Below, in pieces: positions 1 to 9,258 of a stretch of 64,000 bases of DNA; positions within the stretch are counted from its first letter, which is position 1, and every line of letters starts with the position of its first letter. The DNA is taken from NCBI RefSeq assembly GCF_010448835.1, contig NZ_CP048409.1, positions 806,001-870,000 of the forward strand. The letters run 5' to 3'. The notes below the pieces were generated by a model, which was given only the letters and a program-made list of their open reading frames with translations, was not told the DNA's origin and made no database searches. Position numbers and translations under genes: made by a program. This DNA is from Draconibacterium halophilum (GTDB taxonomy: Bacteria; Bacteroidota; Bacteroidia; Bacteroidales; Prolixibacteraceae).

Positions 1-102
1 CAAATACCGTATAAAAAAGTGATATTTAATTGGTTAATGGTAATTTCATGGTTAGTTAATATTTTATTAATATTACAAAACAAATAAACTTCTTACTTAC
101 TT

Positions 103-110
103 TATATTTG
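103..110 (+). promoter_or_regulatory. -7 element of the PiT transporter promoter
   Basis: TATATTTG is a perfect match to the Bacteroidota -7 consensus TAnnTTTG and lies 29 bases before the ATG. No convincing -33 TTTG is visible at the usual distance. The AT-rich DNA before it (1-102) shows no operator with the spacing seen at the Pho promoters in this window. Confidence 0.6.
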
Positions 111-139
111 CCGACCTTTATTTTTTAAATCGAACATAA

Positions 140-2413
140 ATGGAAAACTTTTACCTGATTCTTGTAGTTGTACTTTTTGCTTTAGCTATTTCAGACCTGA
201 TTGTAGGAGTTAGTAACGATGCTGTAAATTTTCTTAACTCAGCAGTCGGATCGAAAGCAGCCCCAAAATGGGTGATCTTTTTAATGGCAAGTTTAGGAGT
301 ACTTATTGGAGCTACTTTTTCGAGTGGAATGATGGAAGTAGCACGAAAGGGAATATTTCATCCCGATATGTTTGTCTTTTCCGAAATCATGATCATTTTT
401 CTGGCAGTAATGATAACCGACGTTATCCTGCTCGACATGTTTAACACCTTTGGGATGCCGACTTCAACTACAGTTTCGATTGTATTTGAATTGCTTGGAG
501 CAGCCGTTGCTGTATCTATCGTGAAAATAAAAGCAGCGGGCGGATCTGTTGTAATGGAATTGTCGCAATACATTAACTCGAGTAAGGCACTTGCTATTAT
601 TACCGGAATATTGCTCTCGGTGTTTATTGCTTTTACGGTTGGTGCCATTGTACAGTATTTAACACGCTTGTTGTTCACCTTTAAATATCGTGGGCCAATG
701 AAATATTTTGGTTCGGCTTTTGGTGGTTTGGCCATTACCGTTATCACCTATTTTATTGTAATTAAAGGAATGAAAGGCTCAACTTTTGCAAGTATTGAGG
801 TGGCAAGTGGCGAAACAGTTCAGGAATGGTTAATGCACCATACCGGATTAATGTTGATATACAGCTTCGGATTCTGGATCGTTTTTATTCAGTTACTAAA
901 ATGGATTTTCAATATTAAGATATTAAAGGTTGTAGTACTGGCAGGAACATTTGCACTTGCAATGGCTTTTGCCGGGAACGACCTTGTAAACTTTATTGGC
1001 GTGCCGTTGGCTGGTTATAATTCGTTTCAGGCATGGGTTGCTCAAGGAGCTACCAACCCCGATACTTTTTCGATGGCCATGCTTGCCGGGAAAGTAGGAA
1101 CACCAACATTTATGCTGTTGATTGCCGGATTGGTAATGATTGTTACGCTGATCATGTCGAAAAAGGCAAAGTCGGTAATTGCAACTTCACTCGACCTGTC
1201 GAGACAAAAAGAAGGAGATGAACGTTTTGGGTCGTCGTTTGCCGCCCGTGTAATTGTTCGCGGAACCACAAAATTTAACAACCGGCTGTCGAAAGTATTG
1301 CCGGCTGCTGTAACTCAGGGAGTAAACTCACGTTTTGAGCCACATAGCTATGTTAGTGAAGAAGACCAGAACCCACCCTCTTTTGATAAGGTTCGGGCAT
1401 CGGTAAATTTGGTAGTTGCAAGTATTTTAATCGCCATTGGTACTTCGCTAAAATTACCATTATCTACCACATACGTAACATTTATGGTTGCTATGGGTAC
1501 TTCGTTATCTGATCGTGCGTGGGATCGCGAAAGTGCAGTTTATCGTATTTCCGGTGTATTTGCAGTAATTGGTGGCTGGTTTTTAACTGCGCTCATTGCT
1601 TTTTCCGTTTCGGGTCTTGTGGCACTGATAATTGCAGTTAGTGGCAAATTCATGATTTTTGTATTTGTTGTAATCGCTATTATTATGGTTATCCGCACGC
1701 ACACTATGATGAAAAAGCGCGATCAGCAAATTGCAGAAGAAGATGAAGATATTGAAGAAGCTGATGCACACGAACAGATACTGGCGAAAAGCTCGAAACA
1801 GATGATTAAAGCTGTTAAATCGAGTGACCAGATTATTACCGACGGTATTGATTGCTTTTTGGAGGAGGACAGAAACGGGTTGAGAAAAGTACAGGAGGCG
1901 AGTAAGAAGTTCTCGAAAAAGGCAAAACAAAACCGCGACAAGGTTTATTCAACGGTTACAAAATTTACTGATGGGACATTGGATACCAGTCATTTTTATG
2001 TGCAAATGATGGAGCATAAACGAGAAATGGCACACGCCGTGCACTTTATGCTGCAACCAATGATAAAACACGTTGAAAATAATCATAAGCCTTTTATTGA
2101 AGAGCAGCACACAGAGCTAAAAGATGTAACAAAAAGAATTGACAAGTTCTTTAAATCTGTATTGAAAGATATAGAAGCTAAGACTTTTGAAGATCTTGAT
2201 CAGATAATAGAGGAGCGTGACGATATTCTGGAACAAATTTATAAGATGGAGAAAAACCAGATAAAACGTATTAAAAATAAGATGGTTAATACACGAAACT
2301 CTCAGCTGTTCTTCAAGTTGATTTCAGAGATGGAATATCTGTTATTGCACACCGTAAATCTGGTAAAAGCGTACCGTGATTTTATAACCAATACGCTACA
2401 GAAGAACAATTAA
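140..2413 (+). CDS. PiT-family inorganic phosphate transporter with C-terminal PhoU-like domain
   Basis: Inner-membrane phosphate permease of the PiT (PF01384) family, expected to couple phosphate uptake to an ion gradient. The 757 residues hold the two inverted PiT signatures: SDLIVGVSNDAVNFLNSAVG near residues 18-37 and AGNDLVNFIGVPLAGY near 280. Membrane segments run to about residue 520. The last 210 residues or so are soluble, helical and charged and resemble a PhoU/DUF47 helical bundle; this tail is longer than in classical PitA (about 500 residues). The gene is monocistronic, followed by a strong terminator, and stands next to the high-affinity Pst operon. Family assignment is firm. 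The regulatory role of the tail is inferred from the PhoU family. Confidence 0.93.
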   Translation: MENFYLILVVVLFALAISDLIVGVSNDAVNFLNSAVGSKAAPKWVIFLMASLGVLIGATFSSGMMEVARKGIFHPDMFVFSEIMIIFLAVMITDVILLDMFNTFGMPTSTTVSIVFELLGAAVAVSIVKIKAAGGSVVMELSQYINSSKALAIITGILLSVFIAFTVGAIVQYLTRLLFTFKYRGPMKYFGSAFGGLAITVITYFIVIKGMKGSTFASIEVASGETVQEWLMHHTGLMLIYSFGFWIVFIQLLKWIFNIKILKVVVLAGTFALAMAFAGNDLVNFIGVPLAGYNSFQAWVAQGATNPDTFSMAMLAGKVGTPTFMLLIAGLVMIVTLIMSKKAKSVIATSLDLSRQKEGDERFGSSFAARVIVRGTTKFNNRLSKVLPAAVTQGVNSRFEPHSYVSEEDQNPPSFDKVRASVNLVVASILIAIGTSLKLPLSTTYVTFMVAMGTSLSDRAWDRESAVYRISGVFAVIGGWFLTALIAFSVSGLVALIIAVSGKFMIFVFVVIAIIMVIRTHTMMKKRDQQIAEEDEDIEEADAHEQILAKSSKQMIKAVKSSDQIITDGIDCFLEEDRNGLRKVQEASKKFSKKAKQNRDKVYSTVTKFTDGTLDTSHFYVQMMEHKREMAHAVHFMLQPMIKHVENNHKPFIEEQHTELKDVTKRIDKFFKSVLKDIEAKTFEDLDQIIEERDDILEQIYKMEKNQIKRIKNKMVNTRNSQLFFKLISEMEYLLLHTVNLVKAYRDFITNTLQKNN

Positions 2414-2464
2414 AGGCTCGAAGGTTTTTCGATTGTAATTCGAGGAAAAATAAAAAACAATTAT

Positions 2465-2490
2465 AAGGAGGCTAATGGCCTCCTTTTTTT
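2465..2490 (+). terminator. Rho-independent terminator of the PiT gene
   Basis: AAGGAGGC (2465-2472) pairs perfectly with GCCTCCTT (2478-2485) over a 5-base loop, followed by a T run to 2490. It ends PiT transcription 50 bases after the stop. Confidence 0.9.
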
Positions 2491-2582
2491 ATGCGTTAAG
2501 CGGTTCAAAACCGCTATGTGCGTTTACCTGCCGTAAAAGAAAATATCCCCCTGTAATTTATATTCCCCAAAGTAAAAAAAGC

Positions 2583-2611
2583 GTGTTACAGTTTTGTAAT
2601 TTTATTGCAAC
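2583..2611 (+). promoter_or_regulatory. Possible upstream, weaker Pho-box-like array
   Basis: Three 7-mers at exact 11-base spacing, GTGTTAC, TTGTAAT and TTGCAAC (starts 2583, 2594, 2605), resemble the units of the main operator at 2662-2701. The middle copy is identical to two units of that operator and the outer two are degenerate. It may be an auxiliary binding site for the same regulator. No -7 element follows at the standard distance. Confidence 0.4.
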
Positions 2612-2661
2612 AAATAAAGTTGCGTTGGTACACAGCGATTTACAATATGTTGTGCGAATTA

Positions 2662-2719
2662 AATTAATCGTTTTGTAATAATTTTGTAATTTCAGTGTAA
2701 TAGCGTTGCTACACTTTTG
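2662..2719 (+). promoter_or_regulatory. Pho-box operator and promoter of the porin-pst operon
   Basis: Four units AATTAAT, TTGTAAT, TTGTAAT and GTGTAAT start at 2662, 2673, 2684 and 2695, exactly 11 bases apart. After a 10-base gap comes CACTTTTG (2712-2719), one mismatch from TAnnTTTG. The layout of tandem direct repeats with a helical-turn period abutting the -7 region is that known for OmpR/PhoB-type activators. The same geometry recurs at 11396-11453 and 16893-16950. It places the transcript start near 2726, which fixes the porin start at 2763. Confidence 0.8.
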
Positions 2720-2762
2720 CCCATGTAAAAAAAACAGACAAAATTCAATCTTAAGTTATAAA

Positions 2763-3764
2763 ATGAAAAAAATGTTTTTGCTGTTATTATTGGTTCAAGG
2801 AATCATATCAGCAGGATTTAGCCAGTCTTCAGAAGAAGAATTTAAACCTTCAGGAAAAGCTGTAATAAAGGTGTTTACGAATTGGCATCAGGGATTTGGA
2901 GGAGACTCTGAAATGGACTACGCAGAGTATTCAGGCTTTGAACTGACTCGCGGTGTTATTGGGTATGAACACCAATTCTCTCCGCGCTTAAAGTCAAAAG
3001 TAATTGTAGATATGGACAATCCAAAGAGCGGAAAACTAACAGAGGTGGCATATTTGCGAAACGCTTATATTGCCTATAAAGACGACCGTTTGGATGCTGT
3101 ATTTGGTATTCTGGGGATGAAACAATTCAAAACTCAGGAAAACTATTGGGGGTACCGCTATATTTATAAATCGGCAATGGACGAGTATAAGTTCAATAAT
3201 AGTGTAGATGCGGGTTTATACTTAAAATACAAACTATTAGATTGGCTTGCAGCCGATATGGCCATTACCAATGGTGAGGGTGCAAAATCACAGCAAGATA
3301 CAGAAGGAAAATACCGCATGGGATATGGTTTAGAAGTAGAACCTATAGATGGTCTTTCGTTTCGAACGTATTATGACTATTTCTATGCGCCCGATGCAAC
3401 TGAAGATATTGTTAACGAAAATCAGGATATGATTTCTTTCTTTTTGGGTTATGAGAAAGACAATTATCGCCTTGGAGTTGAGTACGATATGTTAAAAAAT
3501 TACAAGTTTAATTTGAATGACGATCGCGATATTTTCTCGGCTTACGGATCATTATTATTCAAAGAAAAATTTCAAGCCTTTCTCAGATACGACAAATTAA
3601 TGGCAGAAAATGCGCTGGCGAGTGAGAATGTTGCTATTGCAGGTATGGAATGGGCTGTTGTAAAAGGAGTAAAGATTTCTCCTAACTTCAGGTATAAGAG
3701 TTTTCAGGATACAGCTCAGCCTGATGCCAAATATTTCTATCTAAATTTTGAATACAAATTTTAG
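2763..3764 (+). CDS. Outer-membrane porin, phosphate-selective OprO/OprP type
   Basis: Outer-membrane beta-barrel of 333 residues, probably passing phosphate into the periplasm for PstS. It has a signal peptide (MKKMFLLLLL core, cleavage near FSQ-SS), then alternating aromatic/polar beta-strands, and ends with NFEYKF, the terminal aromatic typical of barrel proteins. The start at 2763 was chosen because the reading frame open from 2706 begins before the predicted transcript start and because this ATG gives a clean signal peptide. It is first in the pst operon and sits directly behind the Pho operator. The phosphate-selective family is inferred from fold and context; specificity was not shown. 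Confidence 0.8.
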   Translation: MKKMFLLLLLVQGIISAGFSQSSEEEFKPSGKAVIKVFTNWHQGFGGDSEMDYAEYSGFELTRGVIGYEHQFSPRLKSKVIVDMDNPKSGKLTEVAYLRNAYIAYKDDRLDAVFGILGMKQFKTQENYWGYRYIYKSAMDEYKFNNSVDAGLYLKYKLLDWLAADMAITNGEGAKSQQDTEGKYRMGYGLEVEPIDGLSFRTYYDYFYAPDATEDIVNENQDMISFFLGYEKDNYRLGVEYDMLKNYKFNLNDDRDIFSAYGSLLFKEKFQAFLRYDKLMAENALASENVAIAGMEWAVVKGVKISPNFRYKSFQDTAQPDAKYFYLNFEYKF

Positions 3765-3833
3765 TAAAAAATACGCTCTTTTTAATTCTTTAAGCACCAT
3801 GAATAGAATTTAACAATCTATAGAAAACAGAAA

Positions 3834-4922
3834 ATGATAAAAAAAATAGAAATGAAAAATTTAGCCCTACTGATTTTAACAGTATTTATTCTGGGAGCTT
3901 GCTCTAACTCGTCAAATAAACAAGGTGGAGAAAAAGCCGGAATAAAAAACGTGACTTTAACAGCGGCGGGAGCTACTTTCCCGATGCCCTATTACAACAT
4001 GGTTTTTAAGGACTACACTTCTGAGTTTGGCACACTGCTTACTTATGGCGGAATTGGTTCAGGTGGAGGTATCCGCAGTTTAACCGACAAAGTGGTTGAC
4101 TTTGGTGCAACTGATGCCTATTTGAGCGACGCTAAACTGGCAGAAATGCCTGCTGAAGTAGTTCACATTCCAACTGTATTGGGTGCTGTTGTTATTGCTT
4201 ATAACCTTCCTGGTGTTGATGGCCTCAAACTTTCAGACCAATTGCTGGAGAAAATCTTCATGGGAGAAATTACCAACTGGAACAATCCTGCAATTAAAGC
4301 CAACAACGAAGGTTTGGCACTTCCTGATATGGAAATTACTTTCGTGCACCGCTCGGATGGTAGTGGTACAACCTACATTTTTAGCGACTACATGACAAAA
4401 ATTAGCACAAAATGGGCTGATGCTGTAGGAACAGGAAAATCGTTACAATGGCCGGTAGGAATGGGAGCTAAAGGAAATCCCGGAGTTGCCGGTACCATTA
4501 GCCAAACCGAAGGAGCCATTGGTTACATCGGTTCTGAATATGCTTTTGCTCAGAAAATCCAAACAGCATTGGTGCAAAACAGCGCAGGAAACTATATCGA
4601 GCCATCAATTGCTTCGGTTAGCGCTGCTGCAAAAGCAGAGATTCCTGCAGATACACGTATCATGTTGACCAATTCTGCCGATCCTGAATCATACCCGATC
4701 AGCGGATTTACCTGGATCATTCTTTACAAAGAGCAAAACTACAATGGGCGCTCAAAAGATCAGGCGCTGGCAACAGTTACTTTCCTCGATTGGTTGGTAA
4801 GTGCCGATGCACAAGGTCAGGCCGAAAAAGTACACTACGCACCGCTTCCTGATGCTGCTGCCGAAAAAGCCAAAGCGATTTTACGTTCGGTTACTTTCGA
4901 CGGGCAATCCATATTGAAATAA
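3834..4922 (+). CDS. pstS: Phosphate ABC transporter substrate-binding lipoprotein PstS
   Basis: Periplasmic phosphate-binding protein of the PstSCAB importer. It has 362 residues from 3834; an in-frame ATG at 3852 (MKNLALL) is also possible and 6 residues shorter. A lipobox LGAC anchors the protein. Family motifs are AAGATFPMPYY, GSGGGIRSL and HRSDGSGTTY; the last carries the Ser/Gly/Thr phosphate-binding loop. It lies 69 bases behind the porin with no terminator between, so co-transcription is likely. After it comes a repeat-rich gap that may reduce read-through into pstC, fitting the higher demand for a binding protein than for the permease. Confidence 0.96.
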   Translation: MIKKIEMKNLALLILTVFILGACSNSSNKQGGEKAGIKNVTLTAAGATFPMPYYNMVFKDYTSEFGTLLTYGGIGSGGGIRSLTDKVVDFGATDAYLSDAKLAEMPAEVVHIPTVLGAVVIAYNLPGVDGLKLSDQLLEKIFMGEITNWNNPAIKANNEGLALPDMEITFVHRSDGSGTTYIFSDYMTKISTKWADAVGTGKSLQWPVGMGAKGNPGVAGTISQTEGAIGYIGSEYAFAQKIQTALVQNSAGNYIEPSIASVSAAAKAEIPADTRIMLTNSADPESYPISGFTWIILYKEQNYNGRSKDQALATVTFLDWLVSADAQGQAEKVHYAPLPDAAAEKAKAILRSVTFDGQSILK

Positions 4923-4923
4923 T

Positions 4924-5073
4924 AAAAGCCCCTCCCGACCTCCCCTCGGGGAGGAGTAGGGAAAAAGATACGACAATTGACAACAGTTCAGATTAAAGAA
5001 TTTAGCCCGAAATGAATAATTCCACGGTAAAAGGTTTTAATAAGTCCCCCTTTGGGGGATTTAGGGGCTTTTT
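4924..5073. repeat. 150-base element with inverted ends between pstS and pstC
   Basis: The ends AAAAGCCCCT (4924-4933) and AGGGGCTTTT (5063-5072) are perfect inverted repeats. Each end carries a G/C hairpin unit: CCCCTCGGGG on the left, and CCCCC-TTT-GGGGG on the right. The right unit lies inside the restored pstC reading frame. It is a dispersed-repeat or MITE-like structure and may also form RNA hairpins that tune pstS versus pstC expression. Confidence 0.55.
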
Positions 5074-5922
5074 AACAGCGATAAAATAACTAAAGTAGTT
5101 CTCCTGCTTTCCTCGTTCGTTATACTTTTTGTAGCCGGAGGGATGATCTTCTCTTTAGTGGAAGGAGCTATTCCGGCATTTAAAAGTTTTGGTCTGGATT
5201 TTATTTGGACGAACAACTGGAATCCAACCGAGGGGAAAGAAGATTACGGGGCACTTCCGTTTATTGCAGGAACAATAATAACATCGGTAGCTGCATTAAT
5301 TATCAGTTTACCGTTGTCGTTCTCGGTTTCACTGTTTTTGGGTGAGTACTACCGGGGAACGAAAATTGCAAAAGTTTTGGGTACCATGGTTGATTTACTT
5401 GCCGGAATTCCTTCAATCGTTTATGGATTATGGGGATTTTATGTACTACGTCCGGTACTGATTGATATGGGTTTACCCAACCAGGGATTTGGAATTTTTA
5501 CAGCAAGTATTATCCTGGCAATTATGATCATTCCTTACGCCACATCGCTTAGCAACGAAATTATTACCATGGTGCCAAACGAATTGAAAGAAGCTGCATA
5601 TTCCCTGGGCGCTACTCGTTCTGAAGTGATTTTCAGCGTGATCGTGCCATCGGCACGCTCGGGAATAATAGCCGGTTACATCTTATCTTTTGGACGGGCG
5701 CTTGGCGAAACAATGGCTGTAACCATGTTAATTGGAAACGCCAATATTGTTCCTGAAGGATTCTTTGGCACCGGAAATACTATGGCTTCTGTAATTGCCA
5801 ACCAGTTTGGTGAGGCTGATGGTTTAAAGCTCAGCTCACTTATTGCAATTGGTTTGTTGTTATTCCTGCTTACCGGAATAATAAACACCATTGGCAAATT
5901 CATTATAAAACGAATGGGTTAA
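5012..5922 (+). CDS. pstC: Phosphate ABC transporter permease PstC (frame interrupted near 5083-5086)
   Basis: Inner-membrane permease subunit of the Pst importer. From 5143 the frame is intact and shows typical PstC content, including PNELKEAAYSLGATRSEV (the EAA loop that contacts PstB) and GRALGETMAV. That ATG falls inside the first membrane helix. In the same frame upstream there is no ATG, GTG or TTG before the stop at 5062. Adding one A to AAAA at 5083-5086 joins ATG 5012 in frame and gives ...AIKITKVVLLLSSFVIL, a full first helix, and a total of about 303 residues, close to the usual PstC length. The restored N-terminus includes residues encoded by a dispersed repeat (SPFGGFRGF). A sequencing error is the simplest reading; a decayed start is the alternative. 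Confidence 0.88.
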
Positions 5923-5923
5923 A

Positions 5924-6808
5924 ATGAATTCAGCAGCAAAAATAACAGCGGCAAACATTAGCCAAAGAACTTTAAAAGACAAGCTATTTAAAGGATTGGT
6001 ACTCGTTTTATCACTAGTAACCATTTCTCCCATTGTTCTTATTATCTACAAACTGGTTGCAAAAGGTTATCGTCAAATCAGTTTAGAATTTATAATAAAA
6101 ACACCTCCCAATACCTTCGAGGCAATGACTGCTGTAAGCAACGGCGAGTTAATACCGGGAGGTATCGCAAACGGAATTACCGGAACATTGTTAATGGTAG
6201 GCTTAGCTTCGCTTATTGCTATTCCCGTGGGAGTGGTTACCGGAATATACCTGTATGAGAATCCCGGTAAATTACTGGCAAATCTTACCCGAAATGTTTC
6301 GGATGTGTTGCAGGGTGTGCCATCTATTGTGTTAGGACTTATCGCTTACATGTGGATCGTTAAGCCCATAACCAGTGGGTTTTCTGCTCTGGCAGGTAGT
6401 GTGTCTTTGTCAATAATGATGTTGCCAATGATTGTGCGCTCAACCGAGGAAACGCTTAAAATGATTCCGCAGTCGATAAAAGAAGCGGCTGTTGCATTAG
6501 GTGTGCCTTACTATAAAGTAATTTTGCGCGTACTAATTCCAACCGGATTTAGTGGATTGCTAACAGGTATTTTGCTTGGAATATCACGCATACTTGGAGA
6601 AACAGCACCACTGATGCTGACAGCACTGGGTAGTTCAGTGATCAATTTCGACATTACCAAACCAACTAGTGCGGTGCCATTATTGATCTGGGAATTCTAC
6701 AACGATCCGAATATGGTGGATCTGATCTGGAGCTCATCATTATTACTGATGGGAATGGTTTTAACCCTGAACCTGGTATCGAAACGAATAGCTGCCGGAA
6801 CGAAATAG
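5924..6808 (+). CDS. pstA: Phosphate ABC transporter permease PstA
   Basis: Second inner-membrane permease of the Pst importer, 294 residues, the usual PstA length. About six membrane helices are visible, plus the cytoplasmic EAA-type loop IPQSIKEAAVALGVPYYKV near residues 183-201 and SRILGETAPLMLTALGSS. The start lies one base after the pstC stop, so the two are translationally linked. It pairs with PstC to form the channel. Confidence 0.96.
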   Translation: MNSAAKITAANISQRTLKDKLFKGLVLVLSLVTISPIVLIIYKLVAKGYRQISLEFIIKTPPNTFEAMTAVSNGELIPGGIANGITGTLLMVGLASLIAIPVGVVTGIYLYENPGKLLANLTRNVSDVLQGVPSIVLGLIAYMWIVKPITSGFSALAGSVSLSIMMLPMIVRSTEETLKMIPQSIKEAAVALGVPYYKVILRVLIPTGFSGLLTGILLGISRILGETAPLMLTALGSSVINFDITKPTSAVPLLIWEFYNDPNMVDLIWSSSLLLMGMVLTLNLVSKRIAAGTK

Positions 6809-6912
6809 TTAAGAAAAGATGAAACGAGCATTTAAATTACTTACATCTATGAAATTGACTGAAGTTGTGCGAGTTACATACGATACCATACTTAATAAAC
6901 AATTTTAATCGT

Positions 6913-7695
6913 ATGAAAACAGATACATTAAATATTAAGGACCCTGTACTTTCCATAAGTAACCTATCGGTTGCGTACGATAAAGGAAATTACGCTGTAA
7001 AGAATGTTTCGGCTGATATTAAACGAAATGCTGTTACAGCAATAATGGGCCCGTCGGGATGTGGAAAAAGTACCATGTTGCGTGCCATTAACCGCATGCA
7101 CGAGTTGTACGAAGACATCGAAATAAAAGGGTCGGTCGTATTAAACGGGAAAGACATCAGCGACATGCCATCCATTCAATTACGCCGAATGGCCGGTATG
7201 GTATTTCAGCGCCCAAATCCGTTTCCAACATTGAGTATTTACGACAATGTAGTGGCCGGTTATAAGTTGAACGGAATTCGACTGAAGAAAAAAGAGCGCG
7301 ACGAAATTGTTGAACGATCATTACGCGATGTTACCCTTTGGGACGAAGTAAAAGATACATTACATAAAAAGGGCACATTTCTTTCGGGCGGTCAGCAGCA
7401 AAGGCTTTGTATTGCTCGTGCACTGGCTTTCGATCCTGAGGTGATTTTGCTTGATGAACCTACCTCTGCACTCGATCCTGTGGCAACTTCAAAAATTGAA
7501 GATTTGTTGGTTAAGTTGAAAGAGAATTATTCGATACTGATGGTGACACACAACATGTCGCAGGCAGCGCGAATCTCTGACTATTCTATGTTTATGTACC
7601 TCGGGGAATTAGTGGAATATGGAAAAACAAAAGATATGTTTACCAATCCAAAAGACCGGCGTACAGAAGAATACCTGACCGGTAAATTCGGTTAA
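6913..7695 (+). CDS. pstB: Phosphate ABC transporter ATP-binding protein PstB
   Basis: Cytoplasmic ATPase that powers the PstCA channel. It has 260 residues from the ATG at 6913, matching the family length; the frame could also open at a TTG at 6865, which would add 16 residues not expected in PstB. Motifs are Walker A GPSGCGKST, Q-loop VFQRPNPFP, signature LSGGQQQR, Walker B VILLDEPTSALDP and H-loop MVTHN. It follows pstA after 104 bases and precedes phoU by 30. Confidence 0.97.
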   Translation: MKTDTLNIKDPVLSISNLSVAYDKGNYAVKNVSADIKRNAVTAIMGPSGCGKSTMLRAINRMHELYEDIEIKGSVVLNGKDISDMPSIQLRRMAGMVFQRPNPFPTLSIYDNVVAGYKLNGIRLKKKERDEIVERSLRDVTLWDEVKDTLHKKGTFLSGGQQQRLCIARALAFDPEVILLDEPTSALDPVATSKIEDLLVKLKENYSILMVTHNMSQAARISDYSMFMYLGELVEYGKTKDMFTNPKDRRTEEYLTGKFG

Positions 7696-7725
7696 TTTAT
7701 ATAACTTCATTAAAATTCTACAATC

Positions 7726-8409
7726 ATGACTTTAAAAAAGGATGATGCCATAAGTGCCATAATGAGTGACTTTGAAGATTTTGCCAACCTGGTGCTTCAT
7801 CAACTCGATATATTGGAAACCCTTCTTTCATCAGGTGAAACAAAATTCCCGAAAGACCAAAGCAAGGAATTGTACGAGAACGAGGATAAACTGGATAAGC
7901 TAGAGGTTAAACTAAGCGATAAAATCATTAATACCATTACATTGTATCAGCCGGTGGCTTCCGATATACGTAAGATTATGGCCTGCTACCGAATTATCAT
8001 AAGTCTTGAGCGGGTAGGCGATATGGTTATTAATGTATTGCGGTTTGTTGAAACCATAAAAACACCTAAAGTTTATAACGAACTTTCAGAAGTGGTTTCC
8101 AATATGCTCATTCAAAGTGCCAACATGGTAAGTAAATCTTTGCTTGCCTTTACAAACGATGATAAGGATTATGCCATCTGGACCATTAAAAACGATTCAG
8201 TTGTTGATGAGTTAAATAAAAAAATGTTGAAAAAGGCCATCAAAAAAAGTACATCTTCCAACGAGGAGAAGCAGCTGCTACTTAGTTTTATCAACATGAA
8301 TGGCATGGTTACTACGATCGAGCGTATTGCCGATCAGGCAACCAACATTGCCGAAGCTGCTATTTATTCCATTGAAGGGAAAGATATACGACATAAAGAT
8401 TTAAAGTAA
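7726..8409 (+). CDS. phoU: Phosphate signalling protein PhoU
   Basis: Cytoplasmic helical-bundle protein that links Pst transporter state to the PhoR kinase and damps phosphate signalling. The 227 residues contain two PhoU repeats with the metal-binding-type motifs, for example ACYRIIISLERVGDMV and MVTTIERIADQATNIAE. It is placed between pstB and the two-component pair, as in classical pho operons. Confidence 0.94.
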   Translation: MTLKKDDAISAIMSDFEDFANLVLHQLDILETLLSSGETKFPKDQSKELYENEDKLDKLEVKLSDKIINTITLYQPVASDIRKIMACYRIIISLERVGDMVINVLRFVETIKTPKVYNELSEVVSNMLIQSANMVSKSLLAFTNDDKDYAIWTIKNDSVVDELNKKMLKKAIKKSTSSNEEKQLLLSFINMNGMVTTIERIADQATNIAEAAIYSIEGKDIRHKDLK

Positions 8410-8472
8410 GCTTGTTTTTATGACGGATAATGTATTTTTAGTATCCTGAATGTAAGTGTGAAAAATATTATC

Positions 8473-9162
8473 ATGGGATCAAATCCAAAAATATTAATTG
8501 TTGACGACGAAAAAGATCTTTGTGAAATTTTAGAGTTCAACTTGTCGAGTGAGGGTTTTGAAACATCGGTGGCTCATTCAGCCGAACAGGCACTAAAACT
8601 GCCGTTGGATGAGTACGATCTTCTTCTGCTTGACGTGATGATGGGGGAAATGTCGGGGTACAAAATGGCGGATAAGATAAGAAGGGAATTGCAACTTACC
8701 GTTCCCATAATTTTTATGACAGCAAAGACCGCAGAAAACGATATCCTCACCGGATTTAATGTTGGGGGCGACGATTATATTTCAAAACCATTTTCTATTA
8801 AAGAAATGGTGGCACGCATAAAAGCCATATTGAAACGGGGGCGACAAAACATTAAGCAAAATAAGGTTTATAAGGTTGAAGGCCTTGAGGTTGATGCAAA
8901 CAGTAAAACGGTACAGATTGACAACGAGCCCGTTAATCTTACCCGAAAAGAATTTGAGATAGTTACGCTTCTACTAAAACACCGCGGGCAATACATTGGA
9001 CGAGATGATATACTTAACAGGGTATGGAACGACGATGTTATTGTTACCGAACGCAACGTTGACGTAAACATTGCCAGGTTAAGAAAGAAAATAGGAAAAT
9101 ACGGACAATATATAAAAGGGAAATCAGGCTATGGTTATGCTTTTAAAGAACCAAAAAACTGA
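8473..9162 (+). CDS. phoB: PhoB-type response regulator
   Basis: OmpR/PhoB-family transcription factor, about 229 residues. The receiver domain has the acidic pair DD (VDDEKD), the phosphoacceptor Asp54 in LLLLDVMMG, T in MTAKT and K in SKPF. The C-terminal winged helix ends with VNIARLRKKIGKYGQYIKG. The frame also opens at GTG 8458, five codons earlier; the ATG at 8473 fits the domain boundary better. It lies downstream of phoU and upstream of the PhoR-type kinase. It is the natural candidate to bind the 11-base-period operators at 2662, 11396 and 16893; that link is inferred. Confidence 0.9.
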   Translation: MGSNPKILIVDDEKDLCEILEFNLSSEGFETSVAHSAEQALKLPLDEYDLLLLDVMMGEMSGYKMADKIRRELQLTVPIIFMTAKTAENDILTGFNVGGDDYISKPFSIKEMVARIKAILKRGRQNIKQNKVYKVEGLEVDANSKTVQIDNEPVNLTRKEFEIVTLLLKHRGQYIGRDDILNRVWNDDVIVTERNVDVNIARLRKKIGKYGQYIKGKSGYGYAFKEPKN

Positions 9163-9258
9163 TCCTGCAATAAAAAGAAGGCTTGCAAATTAAAACAGCG
9201 CAAATAAGCAATTAGCAAGCAGCGAAAAAAGAAATTTAAACAATTAAAACAATACAAA

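Noticed and set aside
32..71. Possible Pho array before the PiT gene (GGTTAAT, ATTTCAT, AGTTAAT, TATTAAT at 11-base steps)
   Set aside because: The units lack the TGTAA core, the DNA is very AT-rich, and the gap to the -7 element is 31 bases instead of the 10 seen at the three accepted operators.
2475..2678. 67-residue open frame after the PiT gene
   Set aside because: It begins inside the terminator hairpin and runs through the upstream operator array; composition is not protein-like.
2706..2762. Upstream start for the porin
   Set aside because: It precedes the predicted transcript start (near 2726) and would bury the signal peptide.
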